Origin: Spirosoma oryzicola
GTDB taxonomy: Bacteria; Bacteroidota; Bacteroidia; Cytophagales; Spirosomataceae
Assembly: GCF_021233055.1 (NCBI RefSeq)
Contig: NZ_CP089538.1
Coordinates: 5,348,501-5,412,500 of the forward strand
Direction of reading: 5' to 3'
DNA: 64,000 bases
In this document: piece by piece, positions 18,912-28,295 of the stretch
Numbering within the stretch: position 1 is the stretch's first letter
How the letters are laid out: every line of letters starts with the position of its first letter
Position numbers and translations under genes: made by a program
The notes under the pieces: model-generated
Databases searched by the model: none
What the model was told of the DNA's origin: nothing
Seen by the model: the letters and a program-made list of their open reading frames with translations, nothing else

Positions 18912-20384
18912 TTATTTTACTGACTCGACCTTTCTTTCCAAGAACATATTGCCTCCTCCTGCTTTCTGGTCAATCGATGAAGCAACGACAGGTAACGTTT
19001 CTGCCGCTGAAACGCCACGACGGGCGGACAGACGAGTTCCGGTAATCTGATTGATCGCTTCGCCTAACAGTGCTTCGTTTATATCACCAAGCGCCTTCAT
19101 CCCGAACGACGGCTCTTTAACCTCAACGGCGGGTGTAAAACCAGTGGCATAATCCGAGAATCCCTGCGCGTTGGCCGATTTAAATGTAAGCGGCTGCATA
19201 CCCCATTTTATTTTACCACTGTTGTCGGAAATGGTAATGGAACCCACATTCTTACCCGTGGTCTTCGTTCCGATAGTCGTTACGGTCATGAAAGGACGAA
19301 GCCCGTTGACGATTAACTCACTCGCTGATGCCGTCCGGTCGGTGGTCAGAACGAACAACCGGCTCAGGTTAGCACCCATATTAGCCGCCTTGTTGGTAAA
19401 GTTCTGCGTATTCCAGCCCGAACCGTATTTCTTGTTATAGTCGGCCGTGACGGTGCTATTCCACTGCTGCGCATAAAATACCTTCGACGCGTCAATATTT
19501 CTGCCGATCAGACTGGCCAGATTCGTTGACGAACTTACGTAGCCACCGGGATTGTAACGCAGGTCCAGAACAAGTTCGTTAACGCCTTTTTGCTTGAACG
19601 TACTAAATACGTTATCGAGCTTGTTGTCGTAAGTTTTGTCAGCCGTCCCGTTTTTGAAAATACCCGGAATGAACTGGTTATACACGATGTAGCCAATCGT
19701 TTTGCCGCCAATCGTGTAGGTTGTATCAAGCAGCACGGGATCTTCCTGAAAAACAACGGGTGATACCTGTTTGGTCTGATTAGTTTCTGTAAGCGTACCG
19801 TTCACTACGGAGGCCATACTCAACGTCAGCGGGTCGGATGCCAATAAACTGCTGTACGTATCAATCATTAACGACTGTCCGTTCACCTTCGTGAAAACAT
19901 CTCCGCGCTTGATGCCTGCCGCAGCCGCCGGCGATCCCGGCAACACGTACAATACCGATCCAACAATACTGGTTTTCGCCTGATCTTTATAATAGAGCTT
20001 ATACTCCATACCCGTTGTTTTCGACTGCCCACCGAGCGACGCTTTTAGTTCGTCAGCGCTTTCCCGAATCCAGGAAAAGCGATCCCGGTTTACGTTGGCG
20101 GTATTGTTCCAATCGTAGAGAAGCGAGTTGAAAAACTTATCGGGCGCCAGGGTTGTGTCGGGACTAGGCAGTATCTTATCATTCCAGAGGTAATAGTACC
20201 TCATGTTCGCCAAAATCCAGTTGTTTACGGAACCGTTATTGGTCGTCGTAGTTGTGGTATTAGCCAGCAAACCAGCGGTATTCGTGGCTGGATTGACATC
20301 CGTATCTTTTTTGCAGGAAGTAAGCAAAAGGGCACTCGAAAACGCCAGTAGTAAAGCTGGAAGCAGCAAAAAATTTCGTGTCAT
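18912..20384 (-). CDS. S41 family (C-terminal processing) peptidase lipoprotein
   Basis: About 490 residues. ATG 20384 (MTRNFLL) gives a lipoprotein signal peptide with lipobox LTSC (C24). An N-terminal helical segment (VNNWILANMRYYYLWND) precedes a PDZ domain (LPGSPAAAAGIKRGDVFTKV). The S41 protease core follows, with strand ELVLDLRYNPGG and the nucleophile region TDRTASASELIVNGLRP, where Ser in S-A-S-E fits the catalytic serine. It is expected to sit on the periplasmic or outer face of the envelope and trim proteins by their C-termini. It is followed at once by yraN on the same strand, but a gap of 15 bases after an upstream start region suggests a separate unit. Confidence 0.9.
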   Translation of the reverse strand: MTRNFLLLPALLLAFSSALLLTSCKKDTDVNPATNTAGLLANTTTTTTNNGSVNNWILANMRYYYLWNDKILPSPDTTLAPDKFFNSLLYDWNNTANVNRDRFSWIRESADELKASLGGQSKTTGMEYKLYYKDQAKTSIVGSVLYVLPGSPAAAAGIKRGDVFTKVNGQSLMIDTYSSLLASDPLTLSMASVVNGTLTETNQTKQVSPVVFQEDPVLLDTTYTIGGKTIGYIVYNQFIPGIFKNGTADKTYDNKLDNVFSTFKQKGVNELVLDLRYNPGGYVSSSTNLASLIGRNIDASKVFYAQQWNSTVTADYNKKYGSGWNTQNFTNKAANMGANLSRLFVLTTDRTASASELIVNGLRPFMTVTTIGTKTTGKNVGSITISDNSGKIKWGMQPLTFKSANAQGFSDYATGFTPAVEVKEPSFGMKALGDINEALLGEAINQITGTRLSARRGVSAAETLPVVASSIDQKAGGGNMFLERKVESVK

Positions 20385-20525
20385 AGGATTTGTTAAAGCC
20401 AAGCCGAATTGCTTTACACTAAAAACGTTAACAGCCTGAAAAAGATTTATCAAAAGGTAGTTAAATTGATCTTTTGCAGCAAAAAATACAGTTAAACGTT
20501 TCAGCCACATGTCGGGGGCACGTAC

Positions 20526-20879
20526 TCAACAAAACGCATCTTCGATGTGCTTGATTTGTAGCTGGGCATTGGTCATCGTTACCGCAACAATGTCGAAACG
20601 AACATCATATAGCCAATCATGTTTGAAGATGTACTGCTCAGCGGCTTTCATGACCAGTTGGGCCTTGGTGTAGGAAACAAACGTTTCGGGATTGCCGTAG
20701 CTTAGATTTGTGCGCGTTTTCACTTCTACGAAGATCAGCAGCTTTCCTTTTTTGGCGATCAGGTCAATTTCGGCGTGCTGGTGACGGTAGTTGCGGGCTA
20801 CAATTTCATAGCCGTTGGTTTGCAGATAGCGCACCGCTTCGGCTTCGCCCTGCTTGCCCGTTTCGTTGTGTTGAGCCAT
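20526..20879 (-). CDS. yraN: YraN/UPF0102 family putative endonuclease
   Basis: A 117-residue protein of the usual family length. It carries the family blocks GKQGEAEAVRYLQ, the restriction-endonuclease-like core EIDLIAKK...FVEVKTR (E-D-E-x-K) and SYTKAQLVMKAAEQYI. The family has a Holliday-junction-resolvase-like fold; its function is not settled, though it often sits in housekeeping neighbourhoods. The start ATG 20879 is firm, since the upstream region leads to divergent lipB. Encoded 91 bases from lipB in the opposite direction. Confidence 0.9.
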   Translation of the reverse strand: MAQHNETGKQGEAEAVRYLQTNGYEIVARNYRHQHAEIDLIAKKGKLLIFVEVKTRTNLSYGNPETFVSYTKAQLVMKAAEQYIFKHDWLYDVRFDIVAVTMTNAQLQIKHIEDAFC

Positions 20880-20969
20880 ATACAGTGTGGATTACAAGTT
20901 ACGAATCGAACGAAATAAGCCATTTTTCTTGTTATTTAAAGAACGGAGATTCCGTTTTTCGGTAAAGCA

Positions 20970-21728
20970 ATGAATAGTCGCATCAATAAGCAAGTTGAGG
21001 TTCGGGAATTAGGATTAGTTGATTATCAGACCGCCTGGGATGAGCAGGAACGCCTGTTTGCTACCATCGTCAATCAGAAACTGCTCAACCGATCGCTACC
21101 AGTAGACGAGCAGCAACGAACCCCCAACTATCTGTTGTTTTGCGAACACCCTCATGTGTATACGCTCGGCACCAGCGGGCACGAAGACAATCTGCTGGTC
21201 GATGAAAAGCGGCTGACCGAAGAACTGGGCGCGACATTCTTTAAGATCCGACGTGGGGGTGACATTACCTACCACGGTCCTGGTCAGTTGGTGGGTTACC
21301 CGATCCTGGACCTGGACAATTTCTTCACTGATATTCACCGGTACATGCGTCTGCTGGAAGAATCGATTATTCTGACGCTGGCCGATTACGGATTAAGCGC
21401 CGGTCGAATCGACGGACTGACGGGGGTATGGCTCGATTTTGACGGCGGAGCCAATCCCCGCAAGATCTGTGCAATGGGCGTTAAGGCGAGCCGTTGGGTA
21501 ACGATGCACGGCTTTGCGTTGAATGTCAATACCGATCTACGTTATTTTGGTCATATTGTGCCCTGTGGCATCAGCGATAAAGCCGTTACCTCGCTGGCCA
21601 CAGAGCTGGGGTACGCGGTACCGCTGGAAGATGTTTCCAGGCGTGTCCGGCAGCACATGGCCAGCTTGTTTGAAATGAATTTGGTCGAGACTAATGATGC
21701 AATAACCAAGGTCGTGTCTACCCAATAG
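20970..21728 (+). CDS. lipB: Octanoyltransferase LipB
   Basis: Transfers octanoate from acyl-carrier protein to a lysine of lipoyl domains, the first step of protein lipoylation; cytoplasmic. 252 residues. The signature RRGGDITYHGPGQLVGYP (residues 94-111), the catalytic lysine in MGVKAS (K172) and the catalytic cysteine in VPCGI (C199) are all present. The N-terminal 40 residues are slightly longer than the E. coli enzyme, as is usual in Bacteroidota. It is the first of a same-strand series with the 134-residue protein and the exonuclease remnant. Confidence 0.96.
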   Translation: MNSRINKQVEVRELGLVDYQTAWDEQERLFATIVNQKLLNRSLPVDEQQRTPNYLLFCEHPHVYTLGTSGHEDNLLVDEKRLTEELGATFFKIRRGGDITYHGPGQLVGYPILDLDNFFTDIHRYMRLLEESIILTLADYGLSAGRIDGLTGVWLDFDGGANPRKICAMGVKASRWVTMHGFALNVNTDLRYFGHIVPCGISDKAVTSLATELGYAVPLEDVSRRVRQHMASLFEMNLVETNDAITKVVSTQ

Positions 21729-21773
21729 ACGTTGCAACCATTCGTTAATCATCGGCTGTGTAGCATTTTATTT

Positions 21774-22178
21774 ATGAAAAAAGACATTAATTTTTTGCCC
21801 GTTGAGGGCGTACAGATAGTAATAGCCCGGAAAGAAAATGAACTAGGTCAGTATGACTGGCAGGTGTTTCTGATCAATCAAAACGACGTAGCAATCAAAA
21901 CCGTGTTTGTGACGTCGAAGGGGTACGGGCAGCGAAACGATGAAGAACAGAAAACCTCAACGTTGCGCCATTTCTTTACGGAAGTAAATCCGGGTTCGTA
22001 TGAAGTTGTTGAGACCATCATGCCCGATGTTTTTCACCTCAACAATGAGTATTGGGTAAGCTATTTTATTGGCGATCAGATTTTCGATAAAAAGTTTATT
22101 TTCGTACCCGATAGCATTATCGAAGAAAATCTCGTTACGGTACCCGCTTTAGGACTGGAAGGGATTTTGCACGATTAA
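21774..22178 (+). CDS. Conserved small cytoplasmic protein, unknown function
   Basis: 134 residues starting at ATG 21774 (MKKDINFLPVEG); the upstream in-frame codon at 21732 lies in non-coding-like sequence. The protein has alternating strands (VQIVIARKEN, WQVFLINQND, IKTVFVTSKGYG), a central RHFFTEV and a C-terminal stretch DKKFIFVPDSI, compatible with a small all-beta fold. No signal peptide. I know similar proteins in Bacteroidota only as hypothetical. It follows lipB by 45 bases and may share its transcript. Confidence 0.75.
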   Translation: MKKDINFLPVEGVQIVIARKENELGQYDWQVFLINQNDVAIKTVFVTSKGYGQRNDEEQKTSTLRHFFTEVNPGSYEVVETIMPDVFHLNNEYWVSYFIGDQIFDKKFIFVPDSIIEENLVTVPALGLEGILHD

Positions 22179-22282
22179 GCATCAGGGCTGATTTTCAGAC
22201 GTCCGGAGCGATGCGAACGTGATAACTTGTAGTTTGAACTTGTATGCTCGTAGGTTCTAACCGCATTACCTAAACACCTTTT

Positions 22283-23020
22283 ATGCCCCAAGCCATCTCC
22301 TGGAAACGACGACTCAAAAACTTTTTATTTATTGACCTCAAAACGGTGGCTGGCGAGCCATCATTGCTGTCAGTAGATTCCCGATTACAGCGTCAGTGGG
22401 AAGAGAAAAGCCGTCATTTCAAGAGTGAAGAAGAACTATCCGCAGCTGGCTGGTACGACCGGCGAGCCGCTTCCTACGCCGAGTTTGGCAAAATAATCTG
22501 CATTGGCGTCGGGGGTTTGTTTTTTGATGAAGAGGACAAGCCACACCTGAAAGTCAAATTGTTGAGCAGCGATGATGAGGCTACCATTCTACAGGAGTTT
22601 TTAACCATCGTCAATCGATACCCACCCGGTGAGTTGACCTTTTGCGCGCACAACGGTAAGGAGTTTGATTACCCTTTTCTAAGTCGTCGCCTGATGATCA
22701 ATGGTTTGCCACTACCACCCGCCTTGCAGATTTCGGGTAAAAAACCGTGGGAAATCCTGCACAAAGATACCCTGGAACACTGGCAGTTTGGCGACAAACG
22801 GCATTTTGCTCCGCTCGATCTGCTGGCCGCTGTCTTGAATATACCGACCCGCCCACTCGAATGAATGGGTGACCGTACCAGTGAAATGTACTACCGTGAA
22901 CACGACTGGCCGCGCATTGAGCAGTACGCGCGCGACTCGGTGGTCATGCTTGTTCAGGTGTATATGCGCATGGTAGGTGCCCCGCTCGTGGCCGACGAGC
23001 ACATTGTCATGAGTGACTAA
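22283..23020 (+). pseudogene. DnaQ-like 3'-5' exonuclease (PolB-type), interrupted by an in-frame TGA
   Basis: Two stretches in the same frame, 22283-22864 (193 residues) and 22865-23020 (51 residues), together make a PolB-type 3'-5' exonuclease of normal length (about 245). They are separated by one TGA (22862-22864) followed directly by ATG. Motif II is intact (AHNGKEFDYPFL). Motif I, normally DxE, reads FIDLKTV, so the metal-binding Glu is Lys. Motif III, normally YxxxD, falls after the stop and reads YARDS, so the Asp is not in place. Three separate lesions point to a decaying or non-catalytic gene. A coupled split protein through TGAATG reinitiation is the alternative. It lies 72 bases upstream of rnr. 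Confidence 0.75.
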
Positions 23021-23092
23021 ACAGACAATTGATTTACACGTTGTACTGATTATGTTACTCCGTAAAACACGGTAAAAAGGCCGTGATAAAAA

Positions 23093-25525
23093 ATGAGAAA
23101 CGGAAAACCGAAACAAAATAAATACACCAAAACCTCTGCGGCAAAATCGACGGCTAGCCGTCCCCGCGAACGAGGTTCAGACAAGCAGAATAAGTCCTCG
23201 GGAGGAGTGAAAGCCATTCATCAGGCCGACTCCTATCTGGACGAACTGAAAAATGATTTGATGGCCTTTTTCCAGATAAACGACGAACAGTCATTTACGC
23301 AGGAACAGGTACTAGAACATTTCGATGTATACGACCGGAAAATGAAGCTGATCGTCCACGGTCTTATGGGCGAACTGACCGACGAAGGCTCGCTGATTCG
23401 GCAGCCAGATGGTAGCTACCGAGCCGATGAAGATGCCAACCTGATTGAAGGAGTCGTCGATCACGTCAATTCCCGGTTTGCGTTTGTGGTTCCCACCTCG
23501 CCAATTGGGGGTCGGGCCGATCGCAACGATGATATTTGGGTATCGACGGAAGATCTGGCCGGGGCCGTTGATGGTGACCGCGTGCGTGTTATACGCTTCA
23601 CGGATTCCCGTAACCGGAGCCGTCGGGTTGAAGGAAAAGTCGCAAATATTCTTGAGCGCGGACGTACCGAACTCGTCGGGCGCATCGATGTGTGGCCTAC
23701 CTATGGCTTTGTCATACCGGATAGCAAAAAGATCTACGACGATATTTTTATCCCGCAGGAAAAGCTTGGTGCGGCTAATGATGGCGACAAGGTTATTGTC
23801 CGCTTGACCAAATACCCTGACCCCCGCAGCAGCAAACAGCAGTTTGAGGGAGAAGTTGTAACGGTGCTTGGTGCGGCTGGTGAGAATACGACGGAAATGC
23901 ACGCAATTCTGGCTGAATTTGGGTTACCGATTCATTTTCCGGAAGACGTTGAGCGGGAAGCCGAAGCTATTCCTACCAAAATTCTGAAGAAAGATCTGGC
24001 TAAACGGCGCGACATGCGTGAAGTAACCACCTTCACCATCGACCCTGTAGATGCTAAAGATTTCGATGATGCCTTGTCAGTGCAGATGCTCGACAATGGT
24101 AACTACGAAATCGGTATCCATATTGCCGATGTTACGCATTACGTCCTACCCGGCTCAAGGCTGGAAGACGAAGCGTTCAAACGGGCAACTTCGGTATACC
24201 TGGTTGATCGTGTAGTACCGATGCTGCCCGAAAAGCTGTCGAACGGTTTGTGCTCACTACGCCCGAATGAAGATAAGCTTACCTTTTCGGCGGTATTTGA
24301 GATGACGCCCGACGCGAAGATCGTGAACGAGTGGTTTGGCCGGACGGCTATTCATTCCAACCGGCGGTTTTCGTACGAAGAAGCGCAGGAAATTCTGAAC
24401 AACAGCAAAGGCGACTATCTGGCCGAACTACAATTGCTCAACGAGCTGGCCTATAAGCTACGTGATGAACGTTTCAAACACGGAGCTATCAACTTCGAAA
24501 CGGTCGAGGTGCGGTTTAAGCTAGATGAGAACGGAGTGCCGCTATCGGTTTACCCAAAAATCCGGCAGGACACAAACAAACTCATCGAAGAGTTTATGTT
24601 GCTGGCTAACAAGCGCGTAGCGGAGTTTGTGCATTCATTGTCGAAGCGAAACAAAGGCGGAGAAGAAAACACGATGGTTTACCGGGTGCACGAAGGTCCC
24701 GACGATCAGAAGTTACAGCAATTCGCCGATTTTGCCGGACGTTTGGGCTATCGGCTTAAGTTGGATGACGACCATTTGTCTAATTCGATGAACCGATTCA
24801 TGGCCAGCATCGAAGGCAAACCAGAAGCGAATATGCTTCAGCAACTGGCCGTTCGGACCATGTCCAAGGCGCGGTACAGCACGGAAGATTTAGGCCACTT
24901 TGGATTGGCATTCCGGCGGTACTCGCACTTTACGTCACCGATCCGGCGCTACCCCGATATGATGGCTCATCGGCTGTTGCAGCATTATCTGGACAAAGGC
25001 AAACCCGCTGAGCGTGACCAACTGGAAGATCAGTGTAAGCACGCGTCGGCGCGGGAGAAAATGGCCGCTGATGCAGAACGGGCGAGTATCAAATACAAAC
25101 AGGTCGAGTTCATGAGTCGTATGGACCCCAACCGGACGTTCGAAGGAGTTATTTCGGGCGTTACTGAATTCGGCATTTTTGTGGAGATCACCGAGAACAG
25201 TTGCGAAGGACTCGTGCGTATGCAGGACCTAAGCGACGATTTTTACGAGTTTGACAAAGACAATTACCGCATCATCGGTCAGCGCAACAAGAAGATGTAC
25301 ACCTTCGGCGATCAGGTAGAGGTGCGCGTAAAAGAAACAAACCTGGCCCGTCGGAGTATGGACTTTGTCCTGACAAGCGATAAAGCCGGTTTTGCGCCGA
25401 CTTCAAGTTCCGATCGCCGATCAGGCCGACGCAGCGACGAACGGCCAGCCAAGACGTCCTCACGGCGTAAAGAAAGCACTGCGGCAAAGGGTGAGAACCG
25501 GCGCGGGGGCCGAGGCCGTCGTTAA
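23093..25525 (+). CDS. rnr: Ribonuclease R
   Basis: Processive 3'-5' exoribonuclease that degrades structured RNA; cytoplasmic. 810 residues. Order of domains: a basic low-complexity head (residues 1-40, rich in Lys/Thr/Arg), a winged-helix-like region, two cold-shock/OB domains (FAFVVPTSP, TYGFVIPD), and the RNB catalytic domain with the four metal-binding aspartates in DPVDAKDFDDAL. Also present are the family block FTSPIRRYPDMMAHRLLQHY, an S1 domain (FEGVISGVTEFGIFVEI) and a basic Arg/Gly tail ending RGGRGRR. Length and layout match the family. ATG 23093 is preceded by an A-rich leader in place of a Shine-Dalgarno. Confidence 0.96.
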   Translation: MRNGKPKQNKYTKTSAAKSTASRPRERGSDKQNKSSGGVKAIHQADSYLDELKNDLMAFFQINDEQSFTQEQVLEHFDVYDRKMKLIVHGLMGELTDEGSLIRQPDGSYRADEDANLIEGVVDHVNSRFAFVVPTSPIGGRADRNDDIWVSTEDLAGAVDGDRVRVIRFTDSRNRSRRVEGKVANILERGRTELVGRIDVWPTYGFVIPDSKKIYDDIFIPQEKLGAANDGDKVIVRLTKYPDPRSSKQQFEGEVVTVLGAAGENTTEMHAILAEFGLPIHFPEDVEREAEAIPTKILKKDLAKRRDMREVTTFTIDPVDAKDFDDALSVQMLDNGNYEIGIHIADVTHYVLPGSRLEDEAFKRATSVYLVDRVVPMLPEKLSNGLCSLRPNEDKLTFSAVFEMTPDAKIVNEWFGRTAIHSNRRFSYEEAQEILNNSKGDYLAELQLLNELAYKLRDERFKHGAINFETVEVRFKLDENGVPLSVYPKIRQDTNKLIEEFMLLANKRVAEFVHSLSKRNKGGEENTMVYRVHEGPDDQKLQQFADFAGRLGYRLKLDDDHLSNSMNRFMASIEGKPEANMLQQLAVRTMSKARYSTEDLGHFGLAFRRYSHFTSPIRRYPDMMAHRLLQHYLDKGKPAERDQLEDQCKHASAREKMAADAERASIKYKQVEFMSRMDPNRTFEGVISGVTEFGIFVEITENSCEGLVRMQDLSDDFYEFDKDNYRIIGQRNKKMYTFGDQVEVRVKETNLARRSMDFVLTSDKAGFAPTSSSDRRSGRRSDERPAKTSSRRKESTAAKGENRRGGRGRR

Positions 25526-25567
25526 TCGTTGGCTAGTACCGTCAAGGTGGTCAGCATGATATTGAAA

Positions 25568-25600
25568 AAGCCACTCCTGTTGGGGTGGCTTCCTGTTTTT
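25568..25600 (+). terminator. Intrinsic terminator of rnr
   Basis: A 10-bp stem with one G-U pair (25568-25577 with 25582-25591), loop TGTT, followed by TCCTGTTTTT-type tail. It lies 42 bases past the rnr stop and before the convergent sensor kinase gene. Confidence 0.75.
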
Positions 25601-25627
25601 ACAGTCATCTAGCGATGCAGCGTACAC

Positions 25628-27817
25628 TTAGTTCAACAGCGACGGCGTGCGGTCGGACAGCGTAGGCAAAATAAAGATAAACGTTGTTCCTTCATCAACG
25701 CCTGAATGAACTTCGTATCGCCCCCTGATCGCATCCATCCGCGCCTGGATGTTTCGTAGCCCCATCCCCGTCGCGTCCGCAGGGTCCATACCACAACCGT
25801 TGTCTTTCACGATCATGTTCAATTCATTGGCGAAGCAGCGGAAAATAATATCCGCTTCCGTAGCTTCGGAATGCCGGAGGATATTGCTACACAATTCGAT
25901 GCAGATCGAATACAGGTTGAATTCGGTGGTTTTATCGAGCCGGGGAAGCTGTTCGTTGTCAAGCCGAAACGTAACCTGCTGGGATAAATTAAGCTTGTAA
26001 ACCAACCGTATAAGCGCTTCCGACAAGCCTTGCTTCTCCAACTCGTCAGGCTGCAAGTTGTGTGACAGGTAACGCACTTCCGCGAATGCCTCCTTGGTCA
26101 TACCCAGCAGGTTCCGGTAAATCTGCTGTTCTCGCTCCGGTAACTGCGTTGGGTTTAAGGCCGATAAGCTTACCTTGATGGCTGCCAGAAGACCACCCAG
26201 ACTGTCGTGCAGGTCGGCAGCCATCCGCTTACGTTCGAGGGTTTGCCCGCGTAACAACGCTTCTTCAATTTCACGGTTTTTCGCCCGGAGCTGATCATTC
26301 GCTAACTTTAACTCAACCGTCCGTTCGGCCACTTTATCTTCGAGTCCTCGATTCAGCCCTTCGATCTGTTGTTTCTGACGGTTGATAAACTGGTTTTTCC
26401 GGTAATAAACCGCAACGAAAACGAGCAGCATGGCCAACCCGCAAACCAAGAACAGGCGCATCAAGGATTCCTGCTCGATGGTATGACTGAGCGACTCAAT
26501 CCTGGCCCGCTGCTCAAGCCGGCTCCGTTGCGAATCAGCCCGTAGACGCTCCGTCTCAATACGCTGCCGTAGTTGGTTCATCCGGTTTTCGCCAGCGATC
26601 TGCTCCCGCTCCGCTTCGGACCGTAAGCGAGCTATCTCAGCCTGGCGACGAACATCCATAAGCTCCCGTTGCTGAAGCAGCTTGTCTTTCTCCGCTTCGT
26701 CACGCACCAAACGAATGGCGTATTCATTTTGCAGGGCCAATGTTTCCTCAACGCGCTTCTGCTTATTGAGACTATCTTTGACCATGTTGAACTCTTCAAA
26801 ATGAACCAGTGCCTTCTCCGGTTGTCCATCCGCCCGGTACGCATGATAGAGAGCCTGACTTGCAATCTGCCGGATACGCAAATTTTCCTGCCGACGGGCA
26901 ACGGCCATGGCGCGCTCTCCGTAAGATATGGCTAGCGCTACATTCTTTATTTGTGCGTAACACTCTGCCAGACGCGCCCAAACGGACGCTTCACCAACCG
27001 GATTATTTAATTGCTTCCAACCGATCAACGACTCCTCGTAATAGGAGATGGCCTTTTCAGGCTGATGACGTGTATTGTAGAAATCCCCCAACCGCTCCTC
27101 GGCGTAAACGATATTGCTCAGCGAACTCGTTTCCCGATTTATTCGACGGCTCTCTTCAAATTGAAGGCGGGCCGCGTCAAACTTCTGTTGGCGTTCGTAG
27201 ACCTCACCAATTTGCATAACCACCTGTGCCATTAATAGCTTGCGGTTCTGTTTGGAGACAAGCGTATTTTGGGGAAGGAGCGCTAAGGAGGACTGATAGC
27301 TTTGCAATGCCTTGGGGTAATCGCGCAGCATCACGTAGATGTCACCCATGTTCATCTGCACCTGCCAGAGAGGTGAGCTGGTTTTGGGCAAGCCAGCGCA
27401 CAGCGCCGACGCCTGTAAATTTAGTTGAAGTGCTTTGGGGTAATCGTTTTTTCGGACGCGGTAATAATATTCTTCGAACATCAGCCCGCGAACCTGATAC
27501 AACGAATTGTAAAACGAGTGGGCTAGAGTAACGAGCTTAGTGGCATAATGCAGGCTGCTGTCGCTTGTGTTGTTACGCCATTGCTTAAATACGATGGCCA
27601 TAAAGCGTAATCCTTCCAGACGTATAGTGTCATTGCGTAAGGAGCGTGGCAGTTGCTCTGTGGTACGAATATACTGGTGACCTATCACGCGTAAGCTGTC
27701 CATGTAGTGATCATTACCCCGACGGTCGAAGTTAAGATCAGGCAATACCGGTTTGGTTTGCGCCAGACATAGCCCGACGTGGCTGAACAATAAAATCCAG
27801 ATTGCCAAACTCCTCAT
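25628..27817 (-). CDS. TPR-containing sensor histidine kinase (HisKA_3 type)
   Basis: A 729-residue membrane sensor. A signal peptide (ending GLCLAQ) leads into a periplasmic region of TPR repeats (ALQSYQSSLALLP, KAISYYEESLIGWKQL, LAISYGERAMAVARR) and a long Arg/Glu-rich coiled coil. One membrane helix follows (LFLVCGLAMLLVFVAVYY), then a second coiled coil. The cytoplasmic NarL-type dimerisation domain has phospho-acceptor His in RMAADLHDSLGG, and the HATPase_c domain has an N box (CSNILRHSEA) and G boxes (DNGCGM, GMGLRNI, EGTTF). Such kinases pair with LuxR/NarL-type response regulators, but none is adjacent, so it is an orphan here. Confidence 0.93.
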   Translation of the reverse strand: MRSLAIWILLFSHVGLCLAQTKPVLPDLNFDRRGNDHYMDSLRVIGHQYIRTTEQLPRSLRNDTIRLEGLRFMAIVFKQWRNNTSDSSLHYATKLVTLAHSFYNSLYQVRGLMFEEYYYRVRKNDYPKALQLNLQASALCAGLPKTSSPLWQVQMNMGDIYVMLRDYPKALQSYQSSLALLPQNTLVSKQNRKLLMAQVVMQIGEVYERQQKFDAARLQFEESRRINRETSSLSNIVYAEERLGDFYNTRHQPEKAISYYEESLIGWKQLNNPVGEASVWARLAECYAQIKNVALAISYGERAMAVARRQENLRIRQIASQALYHAYRADGQPEKALVHFEEFNMVKDSLNKQKRVEETLALQNEYAIRLVRDEAEKDKLLQQRELMDVRRQAEIARLRSEAEREQIAGENRMNQLRQRIETERLRADSQRSRLEQRARIESLSHTIEQESLMRLFLVCGLAMLLVFVAVYYRKNQFINRQKQQIEGLNRGLEDKVAERTVELKLANDQLRAKNREIEEALLRGQTLERKRMAADLHDSLGGLLAAIKVSLSALNPTQLPEREQQIYRNLLGMTKEAFAEVRYLSHNLQPDELEKQGLSEALIRLVYKLNLSQQVTFRLDNEQLPRLDKTTEFNLYSICIELCSNILRHSEATEADIIFRCFANELNMIVKDNGCGMDPADATGMGLRNIQARMDAIRGRYEVHSGVDEGTTFIFILPTLSDRTPSLLN

Positions 27818-28295
27818 AGATCACCACACAAACAAGAGCCCTGAAAAAGAGATGCTAAAAGTAAGCATTGGAAGCAGATAATCAAGCATTTACCGTAAAA
27901 AATAATTCTACTTTTCGCTACCGGTATATACGTAAATGCTTGAGTTGGTCAGACTACGATCTTGGCCGCTGAATAGGTAATTATTTTTTTTAGCAGCCTG
28001 CTTTAAACATTTTGGTTCGTCAAGGAATCTATAGAGTGTCTTCTTTCGTAAGTGCAATATTTCCTACACATGTTTATGCAGGGTAAAAATTTATTTTTTT
28101 ATTAATTTATTTGGCTTGATAAGCCAAATCACCAAAATAGTACCGATTATTGAATAAGTTTTTTGCACTATTCATTTGCAAATGAGCTAAAAAACACTTT
28201 ATTTTGATATCTGCATTATCCGGTTTTACAAAAAACATAACCCACACACACACTATAGGAACACAGCTCTACGTTACCTAATTGTCTTACTGAAA
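27818..28295. promoter_or_regulatory. AT-rich control region upstream of the ECF sigma gene
   Basis: This 478-base gap separates the divergent sensor kinase and sigma factor genes. It contains a perfect 9-bp inverted repeat with a 3-base loop (ATTTGGCTT, 28109-28117, with 28121-28129) and a 14-base perfect palindrome (TCATTTGCAAATGA, 28172-28185). A possible promoter has TTTG at 28175-28178, then 21 bases, then TATTTTG at 28200-28206, about 90 bases before the sigma ATG. The -7 element is one T short of the Bacteroidota consensus. No coding sequence is evident. Confidence 0.45.

Noticed and set aside
22862..22864. TGA read as selenocysteine or by programmed read-through
   Set aside because: No stem-loop of SECIS type was seen after the TGA, and catalytic residues are altered on both sides, so decay is simpler.
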